64,000 nt of DNA from Belnapia sp. F-4-1 (GTDB taxonomy: Bacteria > Pseudomonadota > Alphaproteobacteria > Acetobacterales > Acetobacteraceae), in assembly GCF_000802185.1 (NCBI RefSeq), contig NZ_KN676113.1, forward strand, positions 2,252,819-2,316,818, written 5' to 3'. A program made the position numbers and the translations under genes. Below, piece by piece: positions 16,016 to 26,914 of this stretch (within the stretch, counting starts at the first letter, position 1; every line of letters begins with the position of its first letter). The notes below the pieces were generated by a model. That model worked only from the letters and a program-made list of their open reading frames with translations, did no database searches and was not told where the DNA came from.

Positions 16016-17224
16016 CTACTCCGCCGCCGCCATCCCAGCAGCGATCAGCCCCAGCCGCTGCCCGGTCTGGGTGAATGCGGCGATGGCGGTGTCGATCTGG
16101 TCCGGGGTCAGGGCGGCGCTGACGCTCATGCGCAACAGCGGCTTGCCACCCGGGGTTGCCGGCCCGAGCGCCAGGTTCGTATAGACGCCCGCGTCCAGCA
16201 GCTGGTTCCAGAAGCGGATCGCCGTCTCCCGATCCGGCATCGGCAGGGACACGATCGGGCTCGGCATGGCGCCAAGCGCGAAGCCGGCGGCGGCCAGCCC
16301 TGCGTGCAGACGCTGGCCGTTCCGCCGCAGGATATTGCGCAGCTGCGGCTGGGCTTCCATCGCCTCAATGGCCTGGGATACCGAGGCGACGATCGAAGGC
16401 GGCAGGGAGGCGGTGAACATGTAGGCCCGGGCCGCAACCCGCAGCGCGCCGAAATCGTCGAGGTCGAAGGCGCAGAAGCCGCCGATCGCGCCCAGGCTCT
16501 TGCTGAAGGTGCCGACGACGAAATCGATGTCTGCCTCCACGCCTTCCGCCTCGGCGAGGCCGCGGCCATGGGCGCCGAGCACGCCAAGGGAATGCGCCTC
16601 ATCCACCAGCAGCCACGCACCGGCCTCGCGCTTCACCTCGACCATCTCGCGCAGCGGCGCGGTGTCGCCGAGCATGCTGTAGATACCTTCGAGGACGATC
16701 AGCTTCTCGCCCGGCTGGTCGGCGAGCAGGCGCAGGCGGCGCCGAAGGTCGTCCGGGTCATTGTGACGGAACCTGGTGACCTGCGCATTGCCGAGCTTCG
16801 CGCCATCATAGATGCTCGCATGGCTGTCGGCATCCAGCAGCAGGTGGTCGCCGCGCCCGGCCAGCGCGGAAAGCGTGCCGAGATTGGCCTGGTAGCCGGT
16901 GGTGAAGACCATTGCATGCCGTCGGCCGAGAAAGCGTGCCAGCCGCTGCTCCAGCGCCGCGTGGCCGCCATAGGTGCCGTTGGCGATGCGCGAGCCGGTG
17001 GTGCCGGTGCCCTGCGCCATGGTCGCCGCGACCGCGCTGTCGATGCAGTCCTGATCGAAGGTCAGGCCGAGATAGTTATTGGTGCCCAGCAGCAGGACGC
17101 GCTTCCCGTCGAGGATTGCCTCCGTCGCCGACAAGATGGCATCGAAGGCGACGCCGAAGGGATCCCGCCCAGCGGCGGTGACCGTCGCAAGGTCGGAGCG
17201 CAGGGCGCGGAATCTGGCCAGCAT
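16016..17224 (-). CDS. spt: Serine palmitoyltransferase
   Basis: This 402-residue alpha-oxoamine synthase of PLP fold type I condenses serine with a fatty acyl thioester to give 3-oxo-sphinganine, the first step of sphingolipid synthesis. Seen: LGTNNYLGL, TTGSRIANGTYGGH, DADSHASIYDG (His135 stacks on PLP), LLVDEAHSLGVLG (Asp208) and GTFSKSLGAIGG with the PLP lysine K242. The length matches the soluble homodimeric bacterial SPT. Only 3 bp separate it from the upstream ACP gene, which is the expected acyl carrier partner. Related enzymes (KBL, AONS, ALAS) share the fold, but the neighbouring acp, acyl ligase and reductase make SPT much the best reading. Confidence 0.9.
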   Translation of the reverse strand: MLARFRALRSDLATVTAAGRDPFGVAFDAILSATEAILDGKRVLLLGTNNYLGLTFDQDCIDSAVAATMAQGTGTTGSRIANGTYGGHAALEQRLARFLGRRHAMVFTTGYQANLGTLSALAGRGDHLLLDADSHASIYDGAKLGNAQVTRFRHNDPDDLRRRLRLLADQPGEKLIVLEGIYSMLGDTAPLREMVEVKREAGAWLLVDEAHSLGVLGAHGRGLAEAEGVEADIDFVVGTFSKSLGAIGGFCAFDLDDFGALRVAARAYMFTASLPPSIVASVSQAIEAMEAQPQLRNILRRNGQRLHAGLAAAGFALGAMPSPIVSLPMPDRETAIRFWNQLLDAGVYTNLALGPATPGGKPLLRMSVSAALTPDQIDTAIAAFTQTGQRLGLIAAGMAAAE

Positions 17225-17227
17225 CGG

Positions 17228-17479
17228 TCAGGCGGCCTTGCTGGTGCTACGGGTCAGCACGCCGACAAGATCGCCGATGGTCTCGATCTCCGCCATACCA
17301 TCCATCGGGATAATGGTGTCCAGTCGCGTCTCAAGCTGCATGATGAAGTCGAGGGCAGTGACTGAATCGAGGCTCAAGTCATGCAGGAGACTTGTCTCCA
17401 AGGTTATGGGTACCGTCCGCTTGCCCAGCTCCTCCAACGCGCCCGTGATCTCGCGCAGCACTAGTTGCTCATCCGACAT
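17228..17479 (-). CDS. acpR: Dedicated acyl carrier protein of sphingolipid synthesis
   Basis: This 83-residue acidic carrier protein has the phosphopantetheine attachment site in LHDLSLDSVTALDF (Ser39; DSV rather than the usual DSL). A GAGACCGAGG Shine-Dalgarno stretch precedes the ATG at 17479. It carries the fatty acid used for ceramide synthesis and is the counterpart of the Caulobacter AcpR located directly upstream of spt. Together with spt it forms a two-gene minus-strand transcript starting in the 17480-17827 gap. A specialised ACP separate from the housekeeping one is typical of these loci. Confidence 0.85.
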   Translation of the reverse strand: MSDEQLVLREITGALEELGKRTVPITLETSLLHDLSLDSVTALDFIMQLETRLDTIIPMDGMAEIETIGDLVGVLTRSTSKAA

Positions 17480-17827
17480 ACCTCGGTCTCCCTGGCACAC
17501 CTCGGTTTCCCGATCGAATGTATTAGATGGGTCATTGAGGTGTAACCCCAACGTCTTCTGGAGGAGGACATGAGGGACTTGCGGCCAGCGCAGGGCGGGA
17601 CGACCGGTATGGCAACAATGCCACGCGGCAGGCCCGTACCTGTCTTTCGCCTCCCGTTACGGCGCGACCGGACACATATGGAAGCCGGTGATGATGAGTG
17701 CTCCCTGCATCCGGCATGGCGAGATTTGCAAAAACAAGGATTGCGAAAAGCGATGCGCCCGTTGCGTCCGTGTCAACAGGCACGATCGAATGTTACTCCA
17801 GACCTCGTTTGCGGCGGGCGGAAGCTG
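17480..17827. promoter_or_regulatory. Divergent intergenic region between acp-spt and a lipoprotein gene
   Basis: This ~350-bp stretch lies between oppositely oriented genes and should hold the acp-spt promoter. The part near 17510-17540 is less GC-rich than its surroundings. I could not identify an operator or a confident -35/-10 pair. Upstream in-frame ATG codons at 17570 and later for the plus-strand gene mean part of it could be coding. Confidence 0.35.
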
Positions 17828-18295
17828 GTGCGGCTGCCCTCGCTCAGCAGGCTCGGCCTGGTGGTTCTGGGCTTCCTGGCCAGTTGCGCAGAGGCGGGGC
17901 TGGTATCCCACCAAAGGATGCCGGACCGGGCAGGGGGCGGCGAGGCTGCTTCCGCCACGTCTGCGCCTTCCGTAATCTGGTATGAGGGGCAGCGGGTGCC
18001 GGGCGGCGCGGATTCCACCTGTTCCGGCAGGTCGCAAAAGGTCTGGTTCCGGGTCGAGGGCGGCTTGGTCGAGATGCGCTCGTCACGGCACCGAGGCCTG
18101 GCGGCCTCGAAGCCGATGCTTGCCGGCACGGTTTCTCCGGATGGAGAGATGGCACTGCGCTCGGTTGGAGCGGCCCGCTCCGCCGTCGGGCGGATCCAGG
18201 GCGACCACCTGACCGCATCGGACGTGCCGGACCTGATGGTGCTGGGGAGGACGCGTGGGACCTGCGGGTTTCGGTATGAGGCAACTCGCCGGTAG
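17828..18295 (+). CDS. Putative lipoprotein of unknown function
   Basis: This 155-residue protein starting at GTG 17828 has the lipoprotein signal LGLVVLGFLASCAEAG with lipobox LASC. The mature part contains ADSTCSGRSQKVWFRVEGG, LAGTVSPDGEMALRS and AVGRIQGDHLTASDV, a pattern of short beta strands seen in small uncharacterised secreted proteins. Longer starts from 17570 are open in frame but lack signal features at their N-termini. It is convergent with the ceramide reductase gene and divergent from acp-spt, so it interrupts the sphingolipid genes on the opposite strand. No function can be assigned. Confidence 0.55.
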   Translation: MRLPSLSRLGLVVLGFLASCAEAGLVSHQRMPDRAGGGEAASATSAPSVIWYEGQRVPGGADSTCSGRSQKVWFRVEGGLVEMRSSRHRGLAASKPMLAGTVSPDGEMALRSVGAARSAVGRIQGDHLTASDVPDLMVLGRTRGTCGFRYEATRR

Positions 18296-18319
18296 CGCCT
18301 GAACAGCTGGCACCGGCTT

Positions 18320-19284
18320 TCATGCGGGAGCCGCGGCCTTGACCAGGCCGAGGCTCGCCCACCAGCCCAGCATATCGCGTAGACCCGCCTGCAGCGAAAT
18401 GCGGGGCGCCCAAACCAGGCTGGGCAACTGCCGCTCGGCACTCGACCCCCAGTTCCGGTGCAGGAGTTCGCGCGCCTTGTCGCGCCCGAACAGGCTGGGT
18501 CGCCCGGTTATCGACGACCAGGCATCGGCCGCTGCTCCGCTCGCCAGCAACATCGCATCGGGCACCGGCACGAAACGTGGCTCACGCTGCAGCATTGCGC
18601 AGAGCCGGCACAGGATCTCGCGCCAGCCGTATCCGCCTACATGCTCGTCCGCGACCTCGAAGACCGCCCTCGAAGGCCCGGCAAGGCAAACGCCGGCGAT
18701 GGCCGTGGCGACGTCCTGCGCATGGACGAAGCTGATGTGCGGCTCCGGAGCGCGGGGTACCGGTATGATCGGGGCAGAGACCAGTCGACGGAGCGCAAGG
18801 CCTTCGCGGTCGCCGGGTCCGTAGATGACACCGGGCCGCAGCACCACCCAGCTGGCCTTCTCGCCAAGGGCGGCAATCGCCGCCGCCTCGCCGGCCTGCT
18901 TGCTTTCGGCATAGGCCGACAGATGCGGCTCTCGCGCCGCAAGGGAGGAGATCAGTACCAGGCGCGCCCCAGGTGCGGACGCGGAGGTTGCGGCGGCCAG
19001 CCGGGCGCTGCCATCGCGGTTCACCTCAAGGAAATCCGCCCGCCGCCTGGCTTTGGTGAGGCCGGCAAGATGCACGACCGCCGTCGCCCCCCGAACCAGA
19101 CGCTGCAGCGCTTCCCCATCCGCAAGGTCGCCGCGCACCAACTCCACGGATCGGGCCGGCGGAAGTGGCGCGGCACCGCCCCGGACCAGGACGCGTAGCC
19201 GCCAGCCTTTGTCCGTCAGTGTGTCGAGCACATGGCGCCCCAGGAATCCGGTCGCGCCGGTGACCGCAACCAGCGGAGCTTCCG

Positions 19285-19288
<4 letters not shown>
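18320..19288 (-). CDS. cerR: NAD(P)-dependent epimerase/reductase, candidate ceramide reductase CerR
   Basis: This 322-residue extended SDR has the cofactor motif TGATGFLG (residues 10-17), LISSLAARE (catalytic Ser) and SAYAESK with the Tyr126-Lys130 pair. In Caulobacter the matching gene downstream of the acyl-ACP ligase encodes CerR, which reduces 3-oxo-dihydroceramide to dihydroceramide. The ATG overlaps the stop of the upstream ligase gene (ATGA), so the two are coupled. The assignment comes from family and synteny; sequence alone would only say NAD-dependent epimerase/dehydratase. Confidence 0.8.
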
Positions 19289-21057
<1,769 letters not shown>

Positions 21058-21822
21058 TCAATTTCCCCCCGCGATGGCGGCAACCGCGGGGTCGCTCCAG
21101 GCACGCACTAGCAGTTCGGCGGAAGCAAGATCCTCTGCATAGTCGATCTCGCCCCAGGCATGACCTTCGATCGATCTCGCCTGCACGACGCCAGTCTGTG
21201 CCAAGGCGTGGATGACCGACAGGTACCAACGGCCGAGCCCGTCCGGCTGCCGCAGCGCCGCTTCAAGCCCAGCCGCGAACATTTCTCCTCCATCCTGGCG
21301 AAACTTCAGCATGCCGATTGATTCGCCATGGATGCTGCCAACCGGCAGCGTCTTACCGATAGCCGTCAGCCGCGTTCCATCCAGTGAGACCTTCATATCG
21401 TCGGCATCGTAGGTGGGCTTGCGGTCGATTGTGACTGTGATTGGATGCTCCGGTGCTGCGAGCAAATGCCGTAGCACCGAGGTCTCGAACAGCGTGTCAC
21501 CGTTCAGCAGAACGGTTTCAGCGGTCTGCAGCAGATCACGAACGAGAAAGCAGCTGCCGATATTCTCAGCCACACCGAAGAAAGGGTTGAAGACCGTGCG
21601 GACCGTGGTGTGAGCCGGGGTGATGCTGTGAACCAAATGCTCTACAGCCTCGGCCTCAAATCCCGTGACAAGCGTGATGTCCTTGATGCCAACGGCAGCT
21701 AGCCCACGGATCTGCCACTCCAGGATGGAACGTCCGGCGACCGGAAGAAGGCATTTCGGAACCCGTTCTGTCAGCGGGAGCAAGCGTCGACCTTGGCCGG
21801 CACATAAGATAATGGCCTTCAA
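21058..21822 (-). CDS. Sugar/choline-phosphate-type nucleotidyltransferase
   Basis: This 254-residue NTP transferase starts MKAIILCAGQGRRLLPLT, contains PKCLLPVAGRSILEWQI, and has NPFFGVAENIGSCFLVRDL and LLNGDTLFE (metal Asp). This pattern recalls LicC-type cytidylyltransferases that make CDP-choline or other CDP-activated headgroups. It is the first gene of the minus-strand operon leading into the acyl ligase and CerR genes, with zero spacing to the ligase. It probably supplies an activated headgroup for the sphingolipid; the nucleotide and alcohol are not determined. Confidence 0.8.
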   Translation of the reverse strand: MKAIILCAGQGRRLLPLTERVPKCLLPVAGRSILEWQIRGLAAVGIKDITLVTGFEAEAVEHLVHSITPAHTTVRTVFNPFFGVAENIGSCFLVRDLLQTAETVLLNGDTLFETSVLRHLLAAPEHPITVTIDRKPTYDADDMKVSLDGTRLTAIGKTLPVGSIHGESIGMLKFRQDGGEMFAAGLEAALRQPDGLGRWYLSVIHALAQTGVVQARSIEGHAWGEIDYAEDLASAELLVRAWSDPAVAAIAGGN

Positions 21823-22695
21823 ATCTCTATCCTCTCATCTGGTTAATTAACGACTGACAATGCCTTGTTGAAGAATTGTCGCAAGGCACTGCTTGCTTCC
21901 GAGACCTTGTTACGACTGTCGCCCGCTGGTTGGCGTCGAGTGGAGTGAGGTCGAAGCGCCTCCCATCCACCCTGCGAAGGCACCCGGGACACCGTTCCAG
22001 GCAAACGTCGCTCGGCGCCGCCACATCCCGAAGCAGCGAAGCCGCGTGACGAACTGGACCGAGGACAATGCGAGCCTACGCGCCCATGGCAGCTTGACCC
22101 TGTGGTGCACGCTGGAGGCGGCCGCAGCCAGGACGGTTGAGTTGCGCACCGGTAAGGACCCCGACGACGGCCCTCTGCTCAACCCGGTCGTTAGTCCCGT
22201 GGCGTCTTTCATTGAAGATGGCGCCTACGATCGGAAGAACGTCTACGCCGAAGCCGCGGCGCGCCATCTCAAGGGGGCTGTAGTCGTGCCGTCGCGCGCA
22301 AGCACGGTGCCGTGCGCAGCCGCAGAGACCGGCCCGATACCGAGAGACCGCCATCAGCGGTTCATCGCCAAGCGCGGCCGCATTGGCTGGCAGCGGGCGT
22401 CGGGGGTACGATTGGCACGCTCTGGTGGAATTAGGCATTGCACTATTGAAGCGGAGCGTCGGTGATGGCCTACGCTTCCGAACCATAAAGCGGCAGGCAG
22501 GCGAGGTGGTGATCACTGGGACCTGCTGAAGTTCATACTTAACATGGGGTATCCAGAATACGTGGGCATTGCGTAACCCCGGAACAAGGTCGTCCTCAGC
22601 GTGCCTGCACCATCGAACCGTGCAGCCTGTTCGTTGAAAGTGCGCGCCACGAAGCAACCTGTTGTGTATGCGAGACTAAAACGCGGGTTCCAGCG
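21823..22695. other. Gene-poor stretch with a decayed IS element
   Basis: About 870 bp separate the end of the sphingolipid locus from an SDR gene. The middle holds the IS5-family remnant listed separately. The flanks (21823-21988 and 22529-22695) show no recognisable gene; the first 80 bp upstream of 21822 should contain the nucleotidyltransferase promoter. Confidence 0.5.
21989..22528 (+). pseudogene. IS5-family transposase, internally deleted and frameshifted
   Basis: The first part reads FQANVARRRHIPKQRSRVTN followed by AHGSLTLW, the N-terminus of a common proteobacterial IS5-type DDE transposase. The frame then jumps to the catalytic-core and C-terminal region (SFIEDGAYDRKNVY, VVPSRAST, RDRHQRFIAKRGRIGWQRAS). 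After a frameshift near 22405 a different frame continues YDWHALVELGIALLKRSVG before a stop at 22526. The segment between the N-terminus and the second part is missing. No convincing terminal repeats were found. Confidence 0.75.
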
Positions 22696-23673
22696 TCAGA
22701 TCCCGCCATTGGCTCCCGTCGAGAACAGGCGCGTGGCGGTTGGCGGAATTCCGCATTGGCCGAAGTTCACGCCTGTCAGCGTGCTGGACTCCTCCCAGAG
22801 CCGGCTTGCGGCTTTCAAATCCAGCGACCGCGGCGGAGGCTTCGCGTCCGCTGGATAGCCGCGTGTCTCGCTCATCCTATCCGGGCCATAGTAACCGGCC
22901 TTCTGCGCGTTGGGCGACGTTGCCGCAAACAACGTGGTTAGCGCCCCTTGCGCAGCCGGCTGAAACAGGAACCACAGCAGCGAGCGCGCCAGGCCCTGGA
23001 CGCTGAACCGGCCCGGTGCGTTGTGCAGAAGGGCGGTTCGCGAGATGCCGGGATGCGTGGCGATGCTTGTGACGCCCCAGCCAGCGGCGTCGCTGCGGCG
23101 CTGGAGTTCGAAGGCGAACATCAGGCAGGCGAGCTTGGACTGACTGTAGGCTCGCATGGGTCTGTAGCCGCGCTCGGACTGCAGGTCATCGAAATCGATG
23201 GCACCTGAGCGGGCAGCGATGCTGGAGAGCGTCACGACCCGCGGGTCCTTGCCGCGTCCAAGTAGCGGCAGAAGATAGGCTGTCAGAGCAAAGTGGCCGA
23301 GGTAGTTGGTGCCCATCTGCAGCTCGAAGCCATCAGCCGTAGCCTCACGGCGCGGCGGCGTCATCACGCCCGCATTGTTGATCAGGACGTCGATACTCCT
23401 CCGTCCGGCATTGAGCCGATCGCCGCAGGCGACGACCGAGGCGAGGTCTCCCAGATCAAGGGCCTCAAAGGCCACCGTGGCGCTTGGCACACTCTCCTTG
23501 ATTCGTTCCACGGCCTCGGCACCCCGGGCAGGGTTACGCCCGGCGATGATCACGTCGCCCCCAGCGCGTGCGAACGCCAACGCAGTTTCGAAACCGAGAC
23601 CGCCGGTGCCGGTCACAACAGCCGTGCGGCTGTGCTGAGACGGAATATCTCGGCTGGTCCACTTTCTGAGCAT
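22696..23673 (-). CDS. Short-chain dehydrogenase/reductase
   Basis: This 325-residue SDR resembles WW-domain-oxidoreductase/retinol-dehydrogenase-type proteins. Seen: VVTGTGGLGFETA (cofactor loop), LINNAGVM, VTLSSIAARSG (catalytic Ser) and AYSQSKLACLMF with the Tyr and Lys. The glycine loop reads TGTGGLG, one residue shorter than the normal TGxxxGxG, which could weaken NAD(P) binding or reflect a small deletion. The rest of the fold is complete. It stands alone between an IS remnant and the two-component genes; the substrate is unknown. Confidence 0.8.
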   Translation of the reverse strand: MLRKWTSRDIPSQHSRTAVVTGTGGLGFETALAFARAGGDVIIAGRNPARGAEAVERIKESVPSATVAFEALDLGDLASVVACGDRLNAGRRSIDVLINNAGVMTPPRREATADGFELQMGTNYLGHFALTAYLLPLLGRGKDPRVVTLSSIAARSGAIDFDDLQSERGYRPMRAYSQSKLACLMFAFELQRRSDAAGWGVTSIATHPGISRTALLHNAPGRFSVQGLARSLLWFLFQPAAQGALTTLFAATSPNAQKAGYYGPDRMSETRGYPADAKPPPRSLDLKAASRLWEESSTLTGVNFGQCGIPPTATRLFSTGANGGI

Positions 23674-23780
23674 CGTCCATCTTTCCTCATTCTTGCCTGT
23701 TGAGGGGGGCGCGCGGGTGGCTCAAGGACCGGGCAAACCGCTACGCGTGCGGCGCTCGCTGGTGGTCCCGGAAGGCCGGT

Positions 23781-25145
23781 TCATGCCGCTGCTGGAGGAA
23801 GCACGACCAGAGCCTGCAACCCGCCGTCGGCATGGTTCTGCAGCGTGAGGTCCCCACCATGGGCGCGTACGATGCTGCGTGCCGAGGTGAGGCCCAGCCC
23901 CATGCCTCCGGTGCTTGGCTGACGGGCCTTGCTGAGGCGACGGAAGGGCAGGAAAACCTGCTCCAGCTTGTCATCATCGATGCCGGGTCCACGATCGCAG
24001 ACTGTCACCTCTGCACCCTGCTCTGTCATGCGAAGAGCAACGCTCGGACACGTAGCGTGCCTGATGGCATTTTCCACCAGGTTCACGAAGACTCGGCGCA
24101 GCGCGTGAGGACGCCCGGTCCATCTCGCGTGATCCGGTCCGACATAAGCAATCTCGACGCCCTGGTCGCCGTAGTCGTCCGCGATGGTTTTCAGCAGCTC
24201 CGCCAGATCGAAGCTTGTCGCATGCTCGTGTCCTGCGTCGTCGCGGAAGAAGGCCAGCGCGGACTCCACCATGCTCTGCATCTCGTCCACGTCCTGGAAC
24301 AACTTCCGCTGCTGCAGGGAATCTCCCATCAGCTCGGCCCGAAGCCGCATCCGGGTCAGCGGCGTGCGCAGGTCGTGCGATATGGCAGCCAGCATTGTGG
24401 TGCGGTCCTCGACGAAGCGGCGGATCTGCGCCTGCATGGCGTTGAAGGCGCTGATCGTCTCGCGCAGTTCCTTCGGACCTTGCAAGGGAATGGCCGGCGC
24501 CCGCGGGTCCGCACCGAACCGCCGCACGCCCGCCGCGAGCCTCTCGACTGGCGATGCCATGGTGCAGGCTGCAGTTGTCGCGAGAACGATGCACGACAGC
24601 ACGGCGAAGAGTCCGATCAGAATCCAGCGGTAGGGCATGGAAATGCCCCAACTTCGTTCAGCGGCGGCAAAGGTCAGCCAAGTGCCGTCACTCAGCCGCA
24701 CGCTCATGAAATACCGGCTCCCATCGCGCAGGAGCTCGTCTACGCGAGGTGATGATTTCACCTCTGGCATGTCGTCGCGGAAGAAGAGGACGGTCCTGGC
24801 CGGATCGTCGAGTACCCTTCTGAAAGCTGCGCTGCCAGTCTTGTAGGTCGTTTGAAGGCGCTCGCTCGGTTCCACCGGGGAGGCCGCGTACCAGGCGACA
24901 TCATAGGCGGGCGTACCCGCCGAGGCTGCAAGGGTCTCCCGGATCTCCGGCGGCTGTGCCTCGATGATCCGCACCGTCGCTGCCGCTGCATCGAGCATTC
25001 CGCTCTTTTCGAAGGACGGCCGGCCCCACACTCCTGACACGCCGACGAAGATCCCGTTCATCAAAAGCGTTGCAAGAATGGCCAGCAGAATGGTGAGGCC
25101 GAACCGGTTCGCAATGGTGTCGTGCATCCAGCGTCGCGGGCTCAT
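23781..25145 (-). CDS. Sensor histidine kinase
   Basis: This 454-residue membrane kinase has TM1 at about 14-38, a periplasmic sensor of ~130 residues, TM2 at ~174-195, then HAMP (~196-250). A HisKA domain with AAISHDLRTPLTRM (His257) is followed by a HATPase with NLVENAIRHA, VCDRGPGID and GGMGLGLTSARSIVRAHGG. The ATG at 25145 overlaps the response-regulator stop (ATGA). The periplasmic part has no family I can name. The nearby DedA and PmtA-like genes, transcribed divergently from the regulator, suggest an envelope or membrane-lipid stress system. Confidence 0.9.
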   Translation of the reverse strand: MSPRRWMHDTIANRFGLTILLAILATLLMNGIFVGVSGVWGRPSFEKSGMLDAAAATVRIIEAQPPEIRETLAASAGTPAYDVAWYAASPVEPSERLQTTYKTGSAAFRRVLDDPARTVLFFRDDMPEVKSSPRVDELLRDGSRYFMSVRLSDGTWLTFAAAERSWGISMPYRWILIGLFAVLSCIVLATTAACTMASPVERLAAGVRRFGADPRAPAIPLQGPKELRETISAFNAMQAQIRRFVEDRTTMLAAISHDLRTPLTRMRLRAELMGDSLQQRKLFQDVDEMQSMVESALAFFRDDAGHEHATSFDLAELLKTIADDYGDQGVEIAYVGPDHARWTGRPHALRRVFVNLVENAIRHATCPSVALRMTEQGAEVTVCDRGPGIDDDKLEQVFLPFRRLSKARQPSTGGMGLGLTSARSIVRAHGGDLTLQNHADGGLQALVVLPPAAA

Positions 25146-25861
25146 GACCGGGACACCGCAGCCGTCAGGATGTAGCCGCCGTTGCGGACAGTTCGGATCA
25201 ACTCCGGGCTCCTGGGTGAATCTTCGAGCTTCCGCCGGAGGCGGCTGACCTGCACGTCGATGCTGCGGTCGAAGGCTGCATGGCTCTCGCCACGCGCGAG
25301 GTCCATCAGCATGTCCCGCGTCAGCACGCGCTGCGGGTGTTCGGCGAAGGCAAGGAGGAGATCGAACTCGCCGCTCGATAACGGCACGAGGGTGTTGTCT
25401 TCCGATCGCAGCTCCCGCCGGGCGATATCGAGACGCCATCGCCCGAAGGACAGCATGGGCCGCGTCTCCTTGGGTCTGGAAACGGCACTGCCGTCACCGC
25501 GACGAAGCACGGCCTTGGTCCGGGCCAGAAGCTCGCGGGCATTGAAGGGCTTTGTGATGTAGTCGTCAGCTCCGATCTCCAGGCCGATGACCCGTTCCAT
25601 ATGGTCGCTTACCGCCGTGAGCATGATCACCGGCACGGAAGAGCTCGTGCGCAGCCGGCGGCAAAGGTCGAAACCGCTCTCATCCGGCAGCATCACGTCA
25701 AGGACGACCACATCCACGGCTCGCTCCTCCAGAATGGTGAACATCTCCGTTCCGTCCCGCGCGACCGAAACCCTGCAGCCATGGTTCTGAAGGAACTGGG
25801 TGAGGAGCGTCAGGATGTCCTCGTCGTCATCCACAATCAGGATATGCGGCATCGGCGTCAT
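25142..25861 (-). CDS. OmpR-family response regulator
   Basis: This 239-residue regulator has a receiver domain (ILIVDDDEDILTLL; phospho-acceptor Asp55 in VVVLDVMLPDESG; ITKPFNARELLAR with the conserved Lys) and a C-terminal winged helix (SSGEFDLLLAF, RSIDVQVSRLRRKLED, IRTVRNGGYIL). Starts at 25861 (MTPMPH) and 25852 (MPH) are both reasonable; a longer frame begins at 25876. It is transcribed before its cognate kinase. The 407-bp gap upstream, shared with the divergent DedA gene, is the likely control region. Confidence 0.9.
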   Translation of the reverse strand: MTPMPHILIVDDDEDILTLLTQFLQNHGCRVSVARDGTEMFTILEERAVDVVVLDVMLPDESGFDLCRRLRTSSSVPVIMLTAVSDHMERVIGLEIGADDYITKPFNARELLARTKAVLRRGDGSAVSRPKETRPMLSFGRWRLDIARRELRSEDNTLVPLSSGEFDLLLAFAEHPQRVLTRDMLMDLARGESHAAFDRSIDVQVSRLRRKLEDSPRSPELIRTVRNGGYILTAAVSRS

Positions 25862-26268
25862 GGCCCTCCCTATCACCTCGAGCCCGCGGGATTATGACTG
25901 TAATTCGAGCCGTTTGTTTCCGCTTGGACACAAGGTATCGGCTCGGCAAAAGAACGCTCATCATCGGGATGCATGACGCTCCTAGGGTCGCTCCAACAAA
26001 TCCGGAGCCCTGCCGTGTCGCACGCTTCCCCATACGCTGATCCAATCCGGTCTTACGAACCTAGCTTGTCCACCCCGCTTGCTCCGGGACCTCACATCCG
26101 GGGCGACATGCCCGCGCTCTGGCCGGAGTGGTGCGCCGCACGCCTCGCCCGTCTTCCCTCCAGCGATTGTCAGGCAACCGCCGGTAAGCATGGCGCTCGG
26201 GCGACCGGAGCGAAGGTCCCGCGTCATGACGGCGGCTGTCCCTCTAACTGCTTCCGGCCGGCCTGATC
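25862..26268. promoter_or_regulatory. Divergent control region between response regulator and DedA gene
   Basis: This 407-bp stretch between divergent genes contains open frames, but none has recognisable protein features. It probably carries promoters for both the two-component operon and the DedA/methyltransferase pair. I found no clear direct-repeat regulator site by eye. Confidence 0.35.
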
Positions 26269-26901
26269 ATGGATCCACTCGGAAGCTTCATCGAATGGGC
26301 CGCGCCGGTCGGCATCGCGGGTCTGTTTGCAATTGGCGCGATGGAGCGGGTCGTCCCGGTGCTGCCATCCTACGGGCTGCTCGTCGCGATCGGGATCGGC
26401 GCCTCGGATAGCCTTTGGCCGGCACCGCTCGCCATCCTCGCGGTCACGTCCGGCAGCACGGCCGCCTGCCTGGCCTGCTACGCTCTGGTCACCACGCTCG
26501 GCGAGGCCCGCTCGCACCGGTTCCTCCACGGGTCCGCCCGTCTCCTCGGCTTTCCGCCCAACCGCTTTGCCCGTTGGGTGGACGCCTGCCGCCAGCACCA
26601 GGCGCCGATCGCTTTCGGCTTGCAACTCGTGCCGACGGCTCGGCTGCTGACACCCGCTGTTGCCGGGCTGCTGCGGACCAAGCCGCGGATCTTCCTCCTC
26701 GCCAGCGCCGCGGGGATCGCTGTCTGGAACACTCTCTTCATCGGACTCGGCTTCCTGGCTGCCCAAGCCACGCCCGAGGTCAACGCCTCCACCCTCGCTC
26801 TCAAGCTCCTGACAGGCCTGATCGCCGTTGAGGCGCTCGCAGTCCTCGCTTGGCGGCGCCTACGCAACACGGCACCGGGCCAAACCTCCATCCATTCCTG
26901 A
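26269..26901 (+). CDS. DedA/VTT-family membrane protein
   Basis: This 210-residue integral membrane protein starts MDPLGSFIEWAAPVGIAGLF and has about five hydrophobic segments. The VTT/DedA core is visible around PSYGLLVAIGIGAS, VTSGSTAACLACYAL, and ALGFxxxF-like GFGLQLVPTARLLTPAVAGLL (conserved Arg and Pro). DedA proteins act as lipid (undecaprenyl-phosphate or phospholipid) flippases and support membrane homeostasis and cationic-peptide resistance. It sits 13 bp upstream of a phospholipid-methyltransferase-like gene and divergent to an OmpR-type regulator, consistent with envelope-stress control. Confidence 0.8.
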   Translation: MDPLGSFIEWAAPVGIAGLFAIGAMERVVPVLPSYGLLVAIGIGASDSLWPAPLAILAVTSGSTAACLACYALVTTLGEARSHRFLHGSARLLGFPPNRFARWVDACRQHQAPIAFGLQLVPTARLLTPAVAGLLRTKPRIFLLASAAGIAVWNTLFIGLGFLAAQATPEVNASTLALKLLTGLIAVEALAVLAWRRLRNTAPGQTSIHS

Positions 26902-26914
26902 AAGACCAAGCATC

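Noticed and set aside
25973-26266. 97-residue plus-strand frame between the response regulator and DedA genes
   Set aside because: No family features and no convincing ribosome site; more likely promoter region.
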